From NCBI RefSeq assembly GCF_014647155.1, contig NZ_BMOQ01000001.1:248001-312000 (forward strand): a stretch of 64,000 nucleotides of DNA. The letters are read 5' to 3'. A program made the position numbers and the translations under genes. Numbering within the stretch: the first letter of the stretch is position 1; every line of letters begins with the position of its first letter. Source of the DNA: Halarchaeum nitratireducens. GTDB taxonomy: Archaea > Halobacteriota > Halobacteria > Halobacteriales > Halobacteriaceae. Of the stretch, positions 1 through 8,796 are shown piece after piece. The notes beneath the pieces are model-generated. The model did not search any database. It had not been told where the DNA came from and saw nothing but the letters and a program-made list of their open reading frames with translations.

Positions 1-234
1 GCCGAGCGCGACGGGAACGTCATCCCGCGTCACTCGGTCTACTACATCATCCCCGAGAACCCCGACGACCTCGATGCGCTCCTCGAGTACCTGAACAGCC
101 CCAAGGCGCGTGCGTGGCTGGAGGCGAACGCGCAGAAGGCGCACAACGACTACTACCGGATGCAGTCGAAGCTCCTGAAGAAGCTGCCCGTCCCGGAGGA
201 GATCGGCGAGACGAAGCAGACGACGCTCGTCTGA
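1..234 (+). CDS. C-terminal end of a DNA methyltransferase (partial)
   Basis: The frame is open from the first base and stops with TGA at 232-234, giving 77 residues of a protein that begins outside the window. The segment (RHSVYYIIPE, then NSPKARAWLEANA and a Lys/Leu-rich tail ending KLPVPEEI) looks like the C-terminal target-recognition end of N6-adenine DNA methyltransferases (Eco57I/TaqI-like). The stop lies one base from the stop of a PaeR7I/XhoI-type endonuclease on the other strand, so this is most likely the protecting methylase for CTCGAG. A CTCGAG site lies inside it at 82-87. The catalytic motifs are off-window, so the methylase assignment rests on the C-terminal pattern and on the neighbour. 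Confidence 0.7.
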   Translation, partial: AERDGNVIPRHSVYYIIPENPDDLDALLEYLNSPKARAWLEANAQKAHNDYYRMQSKLLKKLPVPEEIGETKQTTLV

Positions 235-235
235 A

Positions 236-979
236 TCAGTCGTCGACGTCGAGCTTAGTCTGCTTGTTGTCGATCTGCGTCTCGACGTGGGCGACGAGAT
301 CGTCGAGGAACCGCTGGAACGAGAGGTCGGGGTTCGGTTCATCGTAGCCGCCGTCGAGTCCTTCGCCCTCGCCCGATGTGAGGAAGGCCGTCGAGTCCAC
401 GACGCCCTGCCGCACCAGCCGCTCGCAGAGCAGCCTAGCGCGGTCGATGTAGGACGCGTCCCGGTACTCGTCGTCGATGTCGAGGTTCGGCTCGCGCACC
501 CTGACGGAGCTGCTGGAGTCCTCGTTGTCCGCCATAAGGATCAGGTAGCCTACCCACGGCGGTTTCGGCTGCTCGATGACGCCGTTCTCGTACGCCTCGT
601 GAATGTCGATGTTGTTGCCGACGGCTTCCTCGACGCGGTTGTTGAGGTTGTTGCCGAACGAGCTGGCGATGGACTTGAGTTCGATCGCAGCGAGTACCTC
701 ACCCTCGTGGACGACGGCGATGTCCCACCGCTTCGTCGCGCGGAAGTACCCCGGTAGGGTGGCGTCGTGGTCGTGGAGGACGTCGTCTCGCGGGAGACCG
801 GCCTCAACAAGTGCGTCCTCGATGAGGCCGGCGAACCCGTCCATCTGTGCGCCACCGAGTACCTGTGCCCGGCGACCACGTGCCGTGTTGTCCGAGTCGC
901 GCTGATCGTCTGCTTGGTCAGAGAGGGTCTCCCAGTACCATTCGACGGCGTCGGAGACCTCATTCCCAATATCTGCCAT
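236..979 (-). CDS. PaeR7I/XhoI-family type II restriction endonuclease
   Basis: This 247-residue protein matches the usual length of PaeR7I (about 246). It carries a PD-(D/E)xK-type core: Asp86 in KRWDIAVV, then Glu100 and Lys102 in AAIELKS. The family hallmark SFGNNLNNRVEE follows at 107-118. Known members cut CTCGAG. ATG at 979 is preferred; a GTG at 991 would add four residues (MGGN) that family proteins lack. The gene is convergent with the methylase end, separated by one base, unlike the co-directional arrangement in Pseudomonas PaeR7. The family call is confident. Cleavage specificity is inferred from the family. Confidence 0.9.
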   Translation of the reverse strand: MADIGNEVSDAVEWYWETLSDQADDQRDSDNTARGRRAQVLGGAQMDGFAGLIEDALVEAGLPRDDVLHDHDATLPGYFRATKRWDIAVVHEGEVLAAIELKSIASSFGNNLNNRVEEAVGNNIDIHEAYENGVIEQPKPPWVGYLILMADNEDSSSSVRVREPNLDIDDEYRDASYIDRARLLCERLVRQGVVDSTAFLTSGEGEGLDGGYDEPNPDLSFQRFLDDLVAHVETQIDNKQTKLDVDD

Positions 980-1064
980 ATTACCACCCACCAGTCAGGC
1001 TGCCTAAAACCATTGGTGGAAGCCGTTCCTCGTCGGGGACATCACCAACTCGTCGTGGAAGCGC

Positions 1065-1088
1065 GCCCGCCCGGCAAGCCGGGCGGGC
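1065..1088. repeat. Perfect 11-bp inverted repeat, GC-rich
   Basis: GCCCGCCCGGC at 1065-1075 is followed by AA and its exact reverse complement at 1078-1088. It lies in the 368-bp gap between the divergent restriction gene and the next gene. No T-run follows, so it is not a typical archaeal terminator. It could form a hairpin or be a remnant of an inserted element. Confidence 0.6.
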
Positions 1089-1152
1089 ACGACCCGCGAA
1101 AGGGCCGTAACCCCGTCGCCGCGGGCGAAGAGAGCGGCGGAAGGCGCGGGTT

Positions 1153-1171
1153 CCCGGAACTTTGTTCCGGG
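1153..1171. repeat. 8-bp inverted repeat with 3-nt loop
   Basis: CCCGGAAC, TTT, GTTCCGGG form a perfect stem in the same 980-1347 gap as the 11-bp inverted repeat. No convincing coding frame is visible in this gap on either strand. The two hairpins are its only clear structure. Confidence 0.5.
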
Positions 1172-1347
1172 GTTCCTCGACGCGATTCGAGTTCGCGCCG
1201 GCCCACTACCCTCGTAACCCTCTTCGGGTCTCTCTGACGCGTAGCCGTCGCTCTACGCGGTAGTCGGAACGACGGCGCTCGTACGATGTCGCCCGGTCAC
1301 TCCGAGAGAGCGGGGGACGTATCCCCGTCCGCCTCTTTCCGTCGCTT

Positions 1348-2094
1348 ATGACGGACACTGCGCCTACGACGGACACTGAGGGCGTCACGGTTCCGGTCCC
1401 GACGGCCGACGCCACCGTGGCGGAGCGCGATCGCGTCGTCGCGCGCGTCCGTGAGCACGCCGGTCGTCTCGCGCGCGAACTCGCCCGCCTCCAGGGGGGC
1501 GACTACGGTCGCCGGACCTTCCGCGTCGACGGCGGCGAGTGGACCCTGAAGTACGAGGCGGGCGACCTCGATTTCCTGCGCTTCGAGGGCCGCTCCGGCC
1601 TCGACGTCTACGTCGTCTCGCAGAAGACCGACCCGGACGCCGCCGACCTCGCGACGGCGATGGACCACTACGAGGCGTTCGCCGAGGCGTTCGACGCGCA
1701 CGTCGACTCGCTGCGCGGCGTCCTCGACGGCGTCCCCGAGACGTTCCCCGACGTCGCCACGACGGGCGAAGTGGCGGCCGAGCGCGATCGGATCGTCTCG
1801 CGGATGCGCGACGCCGCCGACCGGATGGCGGCCGAACTCCACCGCGTCGAATCGACCGAATACGGGACGTTCGGCACCACGGTCGCGGGGACGCGCTGGG
1901 AGCTCAAACGCGAAGCCGATCGGGCCAGTTACGTCCGTGCGGGCGGCGAGGGCGGCGTCTACCTCGTCTCGCAGTACGCACCGCCGTCGCCGGGTGACGT
2001 CCGCACGTACGCGCCCGAGTTCCGCGGCTTCGTCGAGGCGTTCAACGAGGAGCTGGCGGAGCTCGGCGACGCCTTGGACGGCGTCGAACTCTGA
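1348..2094 (+). CDS. Haloarchaeal protein with an internal tandem duplication
   Basis: The function is not recognised. The 248-residue acidic protein contains two copies of a domain of about 105 residues, at roughly 24-129 and 142-247. Matching landmarks are AERDRVVARVRE versus AERDRIVSRMRD at the start of each copy, VYVVSQ versus VYLVSQ in the middle, and AFDAHVDSLRGVLDGV versus AFNEELAELGDALDGV at the end. Each copy appears to be helix, beta-rich core, helix. There is no signal peptide, membrane segment or Cys motif, so it is probably cytoplasmic. It stands alone between divergent and convergent neighbours. Confidence 0.85.
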   Translation: MTDTAPTTDTEGVTVPVPTADATVAERDRVVARVREHAGRLARELARLQGGDYGRRTFRVDGGEWTLKYEAGDLDFLRFEGRSGLDVYVVSQKTDPDAADLATAMDHYEAFAEAFDAHVDSLRGVLDGVPETFPDVATTGEVAAERDRIVSRMRDAADRMAAELHRVESTEYGTFGTTVAGTRWELKREADRASYVRAGGEGGVYLVSQYAPPSPGDVRTYAPEFRGFVEAFNEELAELGDALDGVEL

Positions 2095-2104
2095 CGTCTC
2101 GCGC

Positions 2105-2317
2105 TCAGTCGATGTAGCCGAGGCGTTCGAGGCGCTCGACGACGTCGGAGTCGAGATCGGCGTCTTCGAGCGCGTCGCGGCCGGCGGCGTCGCGCTCTTC
2201 GAGGATAGTGAGGAGTTGGAGCGACGTCCGGAGTTTGTAGTGGACGTCCGGGTCGTCGGTCTCTTCGAGGAGCGATTCGAGTATCGTCCGAATCGTCTCG
2301 ATCGGGTCGTCGGTCAT
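2105..2317 (-). CDS. Small conserved haloarchaeal protein, 70 aa
   Basis: An acidic, mostly helical 70-residue protein starting MTDDPIETIR and ending ERLGYID, with two Leu-rich helices (TILESLLEE and LQLLTILEERD). No family function is recognised. The frame is open upstream to 2569, but that stretch reads as Ser/Arg-rich shadow sequence of the Nudix gene, so ATG at 2317 is chosen. It is divergent from the Nudix gene that begins 116 bp away and convergent with the duplicated-domain gene, 10 bp from its stop. Confidence 0.7.
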   Translation of the reverse strand: MTDDPIETIRTILESLLEETDDPDVHYKLRTSLQLLTILEERDAAGRDALEDADLDSDVVERLERLGYID

Positions 2318-2432
2318 ACCACCGTAGCATGGCGTAATCGTGATAAACCATTCCGATCGTCCCGGACGATGAGAACCCGATCGGCCGCGCGGAACCGAAA
2401 CGGCGAGGGGGCGCGGGGCCGATCCGTCCACC

Positions 2433-3014
2433 ATGCCCGACGACACCGGCGGCGAGGACGACGCCGACGCACGCGACGACATCGCGTGGGAGACGACGGA
2501 CAGCGACGTCGCGTACACCTGCCCCGGGTTCGACATCGTCCGCGACGAGGTCGTCCTCCCGGACGGCACCGAGAGCGACTACGACTACCTCGACGACGAC
2601 CCGGCGGTCGTCGTCCTCCCGTTCACGCCCGAGGGCGACGTGGTCGTCATCGAGGAGTGGCGACAGGCGGTCAAACGCGTCAGTCGCGGGCTCCCGGCGG
2701 GGAGCGTCGAGGCCGACGACGTCGACCTCGCGGCCGCGGCGCGCCGCGAGCTCGAAGAGGAGACGGGGTACGAGGCCGACGCCCTCCGCGCGCTGACGAC
2801 GATCGAGCCCGCGAACGGCATCTCGAACGCCGTCCACCACGTCTTCGTCGCGGAGGGGTGTACGCCGACGGGCGAACGCGATCTCGACTTCAACGAGAGC
2901 ATCCGCGTCGACGAGACGACGCCCGCGGCGCTGCGCGACGCCGTCCGCGAGGGGACGTGTCGGGACGGCCGCACCGCACTCGCCCTGCTCTACTACGAGG
3001 CCTTCGAGGCGTAG
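2433..3014 (+). CDS. Nudix hydrolase, ADP-ribose pyrophosphatase-like
   Basis: A 193-residue Nudix protein. The box begins at Gly90 (LPAGSVEADD) and its catalytic helix is RELEEETGYEA at 105-115. The preceding VVVIEEWRQAVKR (71-82) resembles the QYR region of ADP-ribose/NDP-sugar pyrophosphatases. The consensus spacing G-x5-E-x7-REUxEExGU is one residue too long here, and the first Glu is replaced by an Asp/Val stretch, while the metal-binding REL-EE core is intact. Hydrolysis of a nucleoside diphosphate linked to another group is expected; the substrate cannot be read from sequence. The N-terminus is strongly acidic. Confidence 0.85.
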   Translation: MPDDTGGEDDADARDDIAWETTDSDVAYTCPGFDIVRDEVVLPDGTESDYDYLDDDPAVVVLPFTPEGDVVVIEEWRQAVKRVSRGLPAGSVEADDVDLAAAARRELEEETGYEADALRALTTIEPANGISNAVHHVFVAEGCTPTGERDLDFNESIRVDETTPAALRDAVREGTCRDGRTALALLYYEAFEA

Positions 3015-3127
3015 CCCGGCGACCCGCGACGGGGACGTGACGCGCCGTCACCCGCACCGACGCGTCCGGACGCGTAACGCCGCCACCGAACGCAACCCTT
3101 AGTGACGCCCTCCGCCCATCACCACCA

Positions 3128-4621
3128 ATGAGAGACGTCTTCGAGATCCGCGCGCAGGACGCCGGCGGCCGCGTCGGCGACCTGCACGTCCCGCGGGCCG
3201 ACGTGACCGTCGAGACGCCCGCGCTCCTCCCCGTCGTCAACCCGAACGTGATCACGGTCGACCCCGCGCGCTTCGACGAGTTCGGCGCGGAGATCCTCAT
3301 CACGAACTCCTACATCATCAAGCGCGACGACGACCTCGCGGCGCGCGCCCGCGAGGAGGGCCTCCACGACCTGCTGGGCTTCGACGGCGCGATCATGACG
3401 GACTCGGGGTCGTTCCAGCTCTCCGAGTACGGCGAGATCGACACCGACACCGAGGAGATCCTCGCGTTCCAGCACGAGATCGGGAGCGACATCGGGACGC
3501 CCGTGGACATCCCGACGCCCCCGGACGTCGACCGGGCGCGCGCCGAGGACGAACTGCGCACGACACAAGAGCGCCTCGAACTCGCGGAGGCGGTCGACGT
3601 CGGCGACATGCTGGTAAACGCGCCCGTACAGGGCTCGACGTACCCCGATCTCCGCGAGGAGGCCGGAGCGCACGCCTACGCGACGGACCTCGACGTCTTC
3701 CCGGTCGGCGCCGCGGTGCCGATGATGAACGACTATCGCTACGACGACGTGGCGCGCGCCGTCGCGGGCGCGAAACGCGGGCTGGGGGCGGACGCGCCCG
3801 TCCACCTCTTCGGTGCGGGCCACCCGATGATGTTCGCGCTCGCCGTCGCCCTCGGGTGTGACCTCTTCGACTCCGCGGCGTACGCCCTCTACGCCCGCGA
3901 CGATCGCTACCTCACCGTCCACGGCACCGAACAGCTCGCGGACCTGCATCACTTCCCGTGCTCGTGTCCGATCTGCACCGAGCACACGCCCGAGGACGTC
4001 CGGCGGATGCCCGACGCGGCCCGCGAGGAACTGCTCGCCGAGCACAACCTCCACGTCTCGTTCACCGAGCTCCGCCGGGTGAAGCAAGCGGTCCGCGACG
4101 GCGACCTGCTCGAACTCGTGGAGGCCCGCGCGCACGCCCACCCGCGCACCCTCGACGGCTATCGGGCGCTCCTCGATCACGCCGGCCAGTACGAGGCGAG
4201 CGACCCCGCGAGCAAGGACGCCTTCTTCTACGCCTCCGCGGAGTCGGCGCGCCGCCCCGAGGTACTGCGCCACCGCGAGCGCCTCGCGCGCCTCTCCCCC
4301 GAGGGCCGCGTCCTCCTCACCGAGGGGCCGCGTCACGACGGCTACGACGACTGCTGGCGCGTGACGCCGCCGTTCGGGCCGTACCCGCGCGCGCTCTCCG
4401 AGGTCTACCCGCTCACGGCCGAGACGCCGGTGAACATGGACCGCGAGGGGTACGAGGCGGCCGCGAAGGGCGTCGCGCGTCTCGCCGGCGAGCACCCGGA
4501 CGCCGCGTTCACGCTCGCCCACGAGTCGTGGCCGGCGGACGCCCTCGACTACGTCCCGCCGCGCGTCGAAACGCTCGACCTCGGCGAGGATCTGCTGACC
4601 GGGCCCGACGGCGAGGCGTAG
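3128..4621 (+). CDS. tgtA: tRNA-guanine(15) transglycosylase (archaeosine pathway)
   Basis: A 497-residue archaeal TGT that swaps guanine-15 in the D-loop of tRNA for preQ0. Visible features are the substrate-pocket motif [13 protein letters not shown] with Asp92, the nucleophile region [15 protein letters not shown], and the zinc site Cys278, Cys280, Cys283 (PCSCPIC) with His306. The C-terminal extension after about residue 340 matches the archaeal C1/C2 domains. ATG at 3128 opens the conserved start MRDVFEIR. It lies 147 bp upstream of arcS, which acts on its product, so the two form a functional pair. The identification is very firm. Confidence 0.97.
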   Translation: MRDVFEIRAQDAGGRVGDLHVPRADVTVETPALLPVVNPNVITVDPARFDEFGAEILITNSYIIKRDDDLAARAREEGLHDLLGFDGAIMTDSGSFQLSEYGEIDTDTEEILAFQHEIGSDIGTPVDIPTPPDVDRARAEDELRTTQERLELAEAVDVGDMLVNAPVQGSTYPDLREEAGAHAYATDLDVFPVGAAVPMMNDYRYDDVARAVAGAKRGLGADAPVHLFGAGHPMMFALAVALGCDLFDSAAYALYARDDRYLTVHGTEQLADLHHFPCSCPICTEHTPEDVRRMPDAAREELLAEHNLHVSFTELRRVKQAVRDGDLLELVEARAHAHPRTLDGYRALLDHAGQYEASDPASKDAFFYASAESARRPEVLRHRERLARLSPEGRVLLTEGPRHDGYDDCWRVTPPFGPYPRALSEVYPLTAETPVNMDREGYEAAAKGVARLAGEHPDAAFTLAHESWPADALDYVPPRVETLDLGEDLLTGPDGEA

Positions 4622-4768
4622 CGGCCGAACGGACGCGAACGGGACGAGTCGGCGCGGTCGAACGACCGGCGGAGCCGCAGCGGACCCGGTCGTCGGCGCG
4701 GCGCGTCCGGACGCGACGCCAGCGTGCGTAAGGTAAGACCCTTTGTTTCTCGTCCCCGACTCTCGCCA

Positions 4769-6529
4769 ATGACCGATTACTTCGAGGTTCATCGCCGGGA
4801 CGCGGCCGCCCGCATCGGCGAGCTGCGCCTCGCCGATCCCGTGACGACGCCGTGTCTCGCGGACGACGTCGTGACGGACGCCGGGAGCCTCTGGAACGCC
4901 GAGCGCGAGGTGCCCGAGGGCGACGAGTCCCGAGTGACGATCCTCCCGCATCGGGGGTTCCCCCGCGGGACCGCCGAGGAGGTGCAGACGTCCTTCGCGG
5001 TCGAGCACCCCGACGTCGACTACCCGAGCGGTGCCGTCGTCTCGCCCGAGACGGCGGCCGATCACGGCGCGGACGTCTACGTCGTCTCGGGCGCACCGGG
5101 GTTCGTCGGGCACGCGAGTTCGTTCCGCGACGCCGTGCTCGACGTCCGCGAGGCGACCCCCGACGACACCGCCCTCTACCTCTCCGGGGTGGCGACGCCG
5201 TCGAACGTCGCCACGCTCGTCTACGCGGGCGTCGACCTCGTCGACGGCGACCGGGCGGTCGTCCGCGGGACGCAGGGGCGCTACCTCACCACGGAGGGCG
5301 AGCACGACCTCGCCGACCTCGACGAACTGCCGTGTGCCTGTCCGACGTGCCAACAGCCGCTCGCCGAGTTCGACCGCGAGGACTGCGCCGCGCACAACGT
5401 GAACGCCCTCCAGGCCGAACTCGCGCGCGTCCGCGGGCGCATCCGGCAGGGTCGTCTCCGGGACTACATCGAGGGCCAAGCCCGTCACGAGGCGTGGACG
5501 ACCGCGGCGTTCCGCGAGCTCGACCAGCAGTGGCGTTACGTCGAGGAGCGCACGCCGATCGAGCGCGACAGCCTCCTCCTCGCGGCGAGCGAGGACGCCC
5601 TGCGGCGCGTCGAGATCCAGCGCTTCGCCGAGCGCGTCACCGAACGGTACACGCCCCGCCTCGACGACCACCCCCTCCTCCTCGTGCCCTGCTCGGCGCG
5701 CAAACCCTACTCGGACTCGCAGAGCCACCGGCAGTTCCAGGACGCCGCGAGCTATCGGGGGCACGTCGTCTCGATGACCTCACCGATCGGCGTCGTCCCC
5801 ACCGAACTCGAACTCACGTATCCCGCCCAACACTACGACTCGGTGGTAACGGGTCGGTGGACGGAGAACGAACTCGAGTTCGTGACGTCGGTCCTCGAAC
5901 GCTACCTCGACCGGACGGACTACCCGCGGATCGTCGCGCACGTCCCGACCGACGGATACCGGGAGATCGTCGAGCGCGCGACCGCGGGGCGCGACGTCCC
6001 CGTCGAGTACACGGTCGTCGATCACCCGACGTCGGACGAGTCGCTCGGCGAACTGAACGCCGCCCTCCAAGGGGAGGACCAGATCTGGGTGCAAGAGCGC
6101 GAGGCCGCCACCCTCCGCGCGGTCGCGGACTACCAGTTCGGCGACGGCGCGGGCGACGTCCTCTTTCCCGAGGACGACTTCACCCTCCAAGGACGCTACC
6201 CCAAACTGCAGGCGCTCGACGGCGACGGCGAGCAGCTGGCGGCGCTCGTCCCGCAGTACGGGACGCTCTCGCTCTCCCTCGCGGGCGCGCGGGCGTGGGA
6301 CGCGAGCGACGTGCCGACGAAACGCGTCGAGATCGACTCGTTCGTCCCGCGCGGGAACGTCCTCGCGCCGGGCGTGCTCGACGCTGACGCGTCGATCCGG
6401 CCGGGCGACGAGGTCGTCGTCGAGGGCCCCGCGGCGTTCGCCGTGGGGCGCGCGACCGTCCACGGGTCGGCGATGGCGGACGCGACGCGCGGCGTCGTCG
6501 TCGACGTCCGCCACAGCGAGGAGCGGTGA
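4769..6529 (+). CDS. arcS: Archaeosine synthase ArcS (TgtA2)
   Basis: A 586-residue TGT paralogue that modifies preQ0-15 in tRNA. In the two-enzyme pathway ArcS adds lysine to the nitrile and RaSEA then releases archaeosine. The TGT-like fold is retained (zinc cysteines 189, 191, 194 in PCACPTC). The diagnostic ArcS block LLVPCSARKPYSDSQSH begins near Cys308, and the protein ends in a PUA domain (from about GNVLAPGVLDADASIRPGD). The start is ATG 4769 (MTDYFEVH); the frame is open to 4724, but the extra residues are not conserved-looking. A T-rich TTTG box sits about 25 nt upstream. RaSEA is encoded 4.2 kb away in this window. Confidence 0.96.
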   Translation: MTDYFEVHRRDAAARIGELRLADPVTTPCLADDVVTDAGSLWNAEREVPEGDESRVTILPHRGFPRGTAEEVQTSFAVEHPDVDYPSGAVVSPETAADHGADVYVVSGAPGFVGHASSFRDAVLDVREATPDDTALYLSGVATPSNVATLVYAGVDLVDGDRAVVRGTQGRYLTTEGEHDLADLDELPCACPTCQQPLAEFDREDCAAHNVNALQAELARVRGRIRQGRLRDYIEGQARHEAWTTAAFRELDQQWRYVEERTPIERDSLLLAASEDALRRVEIQRFAERVTERYTPRLDDHPLLLVPCSARKPYSDSQSHRQFQDAASYRGHVVSMTSPIGVVPTELELTYPAQHYDSVVTGRWTENELEFVTSVLERYLDRTDYPRIVAHVPTDGYREIVERATAGRDVPVEYTVVDHPTSDESLGELNAALQGEDQIWVQEREAATLRAVADYQFGDGAGDVLFPEDDFTLQGRYPKLQALDGDGEQLAALVPQYGTLSLSLAGARAWDASDVPTKRVEIDSFVPRGNVLAPGVLDADASIRPGDEVVVEGPAAFAVGRATVHGSAMADATRGVVVDVRHSEER

Positions 6530-6533
6530 CGCG

Positions 6534-6875
6534 ATGCCGCACCCGATCCCGGCGGCCGCGTGCGAGGGCGCGGACGTCGATCCCGCGACGCTCGACGCGC
6601 TCCTCGGGCGCGTCGCGGACTACCTCCGCGGGAAGGAGCGCGCCCTCGAACGGCAGTACGAGCGCGCGATCGGCGCGCGCGACGGCGTGGTGCTGTTCGC
6701 GGACGCGGACTTCTGGGCGCGGACGGGCGCGGCGCTGGCGTTCACCGAGGTGGAGACCACGGCGGTCAAACGCGCCCACGAGGCCACTCTCCTGCTCGCG
6801 GGCGACCGCGCGGACCGCCTCGGGGAGTTCGAGACGGCCCTCGACGTGCGGACGGCCGTCGTGCTCGGGCGCTAG
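6534..6875 (+). CDS. Conserved hypothetical protein, 113 aa, downstream of arcS
   Basis: The function is not recognised. The protein starts five bases after the arcS stop and is probably co-transcribed with it. It is mixed alpha/beta with a basic helix (YLRGKERALERQYERAIGARDG) followed by VVLFADADFWARTG and a second helix with TTAVKRAHEATLLL. There are no Cys-pair motifs or membrane segments. The context suggests a link to tRNA modification, but nothing in the protein shows it. Its stop overlaps the end of the convergent antiporter gene. Confidence 0.75.
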   Translation: MPHPIPAAACEGADVDPATLDALLGRVADYLRGKERALERQYERAIGARDGVVLFADADFWARTGAALAFTEVETTAVKRAHEATLLLAGDRADRLGEFETALDVRTAVVLGR

Positions 6876-8047
6876 GCGAGACGCGAGGTGAGGACGCCCT
6901 CGCGCGCGATGGCGACCGTCCCGAGGATGCTCATGACGAGCACGTAGCCGACGGCGAACGGCGGGACGGTCTCGCGGATCGCGGGGACGGTGCTCGCCGC
7001 CGCCAGGGTCGCGACGATGAGCGAGAACTCCCCGCGCGCGAGTAGGCCGATACCGACGCGCGCCGAGCGTCGGGGGTCGAGGCCGGTGAGCCGCCCGCCC
7101 GCGTAGCCGCTCGTTAGCTTGCTCGCGGTCGTGGCGAGCGCGGCGACCGCGACGAGGAGCGCGACGCCCGCGACGACGCGGAGGTCGGTGTCGAGGCCGA
7201 TGGCGAAGAAGAAGACGGCGGCGAAGACGTCGCGGAGCGACGTTACGAGGTGTTCGATTCGCTCGACGAGATCGGTCGTGCTGAACGCCGTGCCGACGAA
7301 GAAGGCGGCGACGGCCTCGCTGACGCCGACGGAGAGCGCGAGCGCGCCGACCGCGACGGCGACGCCGACGACCCGGAGGACGAACAGCTCGTCCGGGCCG
7401 ACGTCGAAGACGCGCTCGACGTGATCGCTGCCGTAGTAGGCGACGAGGGCGAGGACCGCGAGGAAGCAGAAGGACCCCGCGACGCTCGTCGCCGCCCCCG
7501 CGAGCGTACCGCCGCCGACCACGGCGGCGAGCACCGCGAGGTAGACGGCGACGATGATGTCCTCGACGACGAGCGTCCCGAGGATGGTGCGACTCTCCGG
7601 GTTCGCCAGCCAGCCGGCGTCCGTCAGCGACTTCGTGACGATGGCGCTGGAGGAGACGAAGACGATCCCGACGACGAACACCGCGCCGAGCGGGCCGAGG
7701 CCGAACGCGTACGCGAGCGCGACGCCGACCGCGCCGTTGACGAGGAAGTCGACGCTCCCGAGGAGCGCGAGCTCCCGGCCCTGCGAGAGGAGGTAGCTGA
7801 CGTCGAACTCTAGTCCGAGGAAGAACAACAGGAGGACGATCCCGATCTCGGCGGCGGTGGTGACGAACTCGCCGTGGGTCACGAGCGCGAGCGAGACGCC
7901 CGCGACCTCCGTGGGCACGTACGGGCCGACGACGACGCCCGCGACGATGTACGCGGGAATGACGGACTGGCCGAAGCGGTGCGCGAGCGCGCCGGCGAGC
8001 GCGAGCGCGAGGAACGCGATACCGGTCTCGAAGAGGACGTCCGCCAT
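6872..8047 (-). CDS. KhtU-like monovalent cation/proton antiporter (CPA2 family)
   Basis: A 391-residue integral membrane protein with about a dozen hydrophobic segments. It starts MADVLFETGIAFLALALAGALAH and contains the CPA2 features IVAGVVVGPYVP and FFLGLEFDVSYL near TM3-4. It ends without an RCK domain, which is supplied by the upstream gene ending one base before its start. The KhtT/KhtU pair in Bacillus exports K+ in exchange for protons. The exchange direction and ion here are inferred from the family. ATG at 8047 is chosen because it follows the partner's stop directly; the upstream open frame is shadow sequence. Confidence 0.88.
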   Translation of the reverse strand: MADVLFETGIAFLALALAGALAHRFGQSVIPAYIVAGVVVGPYVPTEVAGVSLALVTHGEFVTTAAEIGIVLLLFFLGLEFDVSYLLSQGRELALLGSVDFLVNGAVGVALAYAFGLGPLGAVFVVGIVFVSSSAIVTKSLTDAGWLANPESRTILGTLVVEDIIVAVYLAVLAAVVGGGTLAGAATSVAGSFCFLAVLALVAYYGSDHVERVFDVGPDELFVLRVVGVAVAVGALALSVGVSEAVAAFFVGTAFSTTDLVERIEHLVTSLRDVFAAVFFFAIGLDTDLRVVAGVALLVAVAALATTASKLTSGYAGGRLTGLDPRRSARVGIGLLARGEFSLIVATLAAASTVPAIRETVPPFAVGYVLVMSILGTVAIAREGVLTSRLA

Positions 8048-8048
8048 C

Positions 8049-8546
8049 CTACGCCGTCTCGCCCTCGCCCGTCGCCACGAGCGACTGGAGGGCCTTCTGC
8101 TCCGCGCGCGACCCGATGGCGACGAGGATGTCGCCGGGTTCGAGGACCGTGTCCGTGCCGGGGTTGGCGAGCGTCTCCGCGCCGCGCTGGACGGCCGCGA
8201 CGGTCGCGCCCGTCTCCGCGCGGATGCCGGCGGCAGCCAGCGTCTCACCCGCGACGGGGGAGTCCGCGGGGACCTCCACCCACTCCATGATCGCGTCGCC
8301 GAGCGGGACCTCGACGTCGTCGAGATCGAGCGGTCGGAAGTCGGTTCCCTGCAGGACGCTCGCGGCCTCACGAGCCGTCGCCGCGTCGAGATCGAAGAGC
8401 TTCTCGGCGTCCGCGTCCGGCCCCTCGCGCCGGTAGATCTCCCGGCGGCCGTCGTGGTGCACGATGACGACGAAGCGCGTCTCCCCGCTCGTCGCCACCT
8501 CGTACTGTTTGCCGACGCCGGGGACGTCGACTTCGTGGATGACCAT
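8049..8546 (-). CDS. KhtT-like antiporter regulatory subunit with TrkA-C (RCK_C) domain
   Basis: A 165-residue soluble protein. The N-terminus MVIHEVDVPGVGKQYEV closely follows the KhtT/AmhM pattern (E-x-LPGIGxKFE). The C-terminal 80 residues (from about EWVEVPADSPVAGETLAAAGI to LEPGDILVAIGS) form a TrkA-C domain. In Bacillus this domain binds c-di-AMP and controls the antiporter KhtU. Haloarchaea make c-di-AMP, so the same control is plausible but not shown. It is first in a two-gene operon with the antiporter. ATG 8546 is preferred over the open-frame start at 8606, whose extra residues are not family-like. Confidence 0.85.
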   Translation of the reverse strand: MVIHEVDVPGVGKQYEVATSGETRFVVIVHHDGRREIYRREGPDADAEKLFDLDAATAREAASVLQGTDFRPLDLDDVEVPLGDAIMEWVEVPADSPVAGETLAAAGIRAETGATVAAVQRGAETLANPGTDTVLEPGDILVAIGSRAEQKALQSLVATGEGETA

Positions 8547-8796
8547 ACGCCCTCCCACGGCCGGATCGGCAAAGAAACCCGCCCGTCTCGGCGCGTCGCC
8601 CCTCACGCCCCGCGACTCCGGTACGGCCTCGTCACGTCCGCGCGCGCCGTCGGCGCCGATCCGTCCGTAGCAGCCCTCTCCGCTGATCCGCCGGGGTCAC
8701 GCCCTCTCGGCCGGTCCGTCCGTGCCACGCCCGGCCCGGTCCGACGCCCGCGTCGGGTTCGATGGGATTTAGCTCGCGGCCGGTCGACTGTCACGC

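Noticed and set aside
3119-5764. A very long open frame (881 codons) antisense to tgtA and arcS
   Set aside because: Long reverse frames are common in high-GC genes because stop codons are rare. The translation is Arg/Val/Glu-rich with no family pattern, while the forward frames encode clear enzymes.
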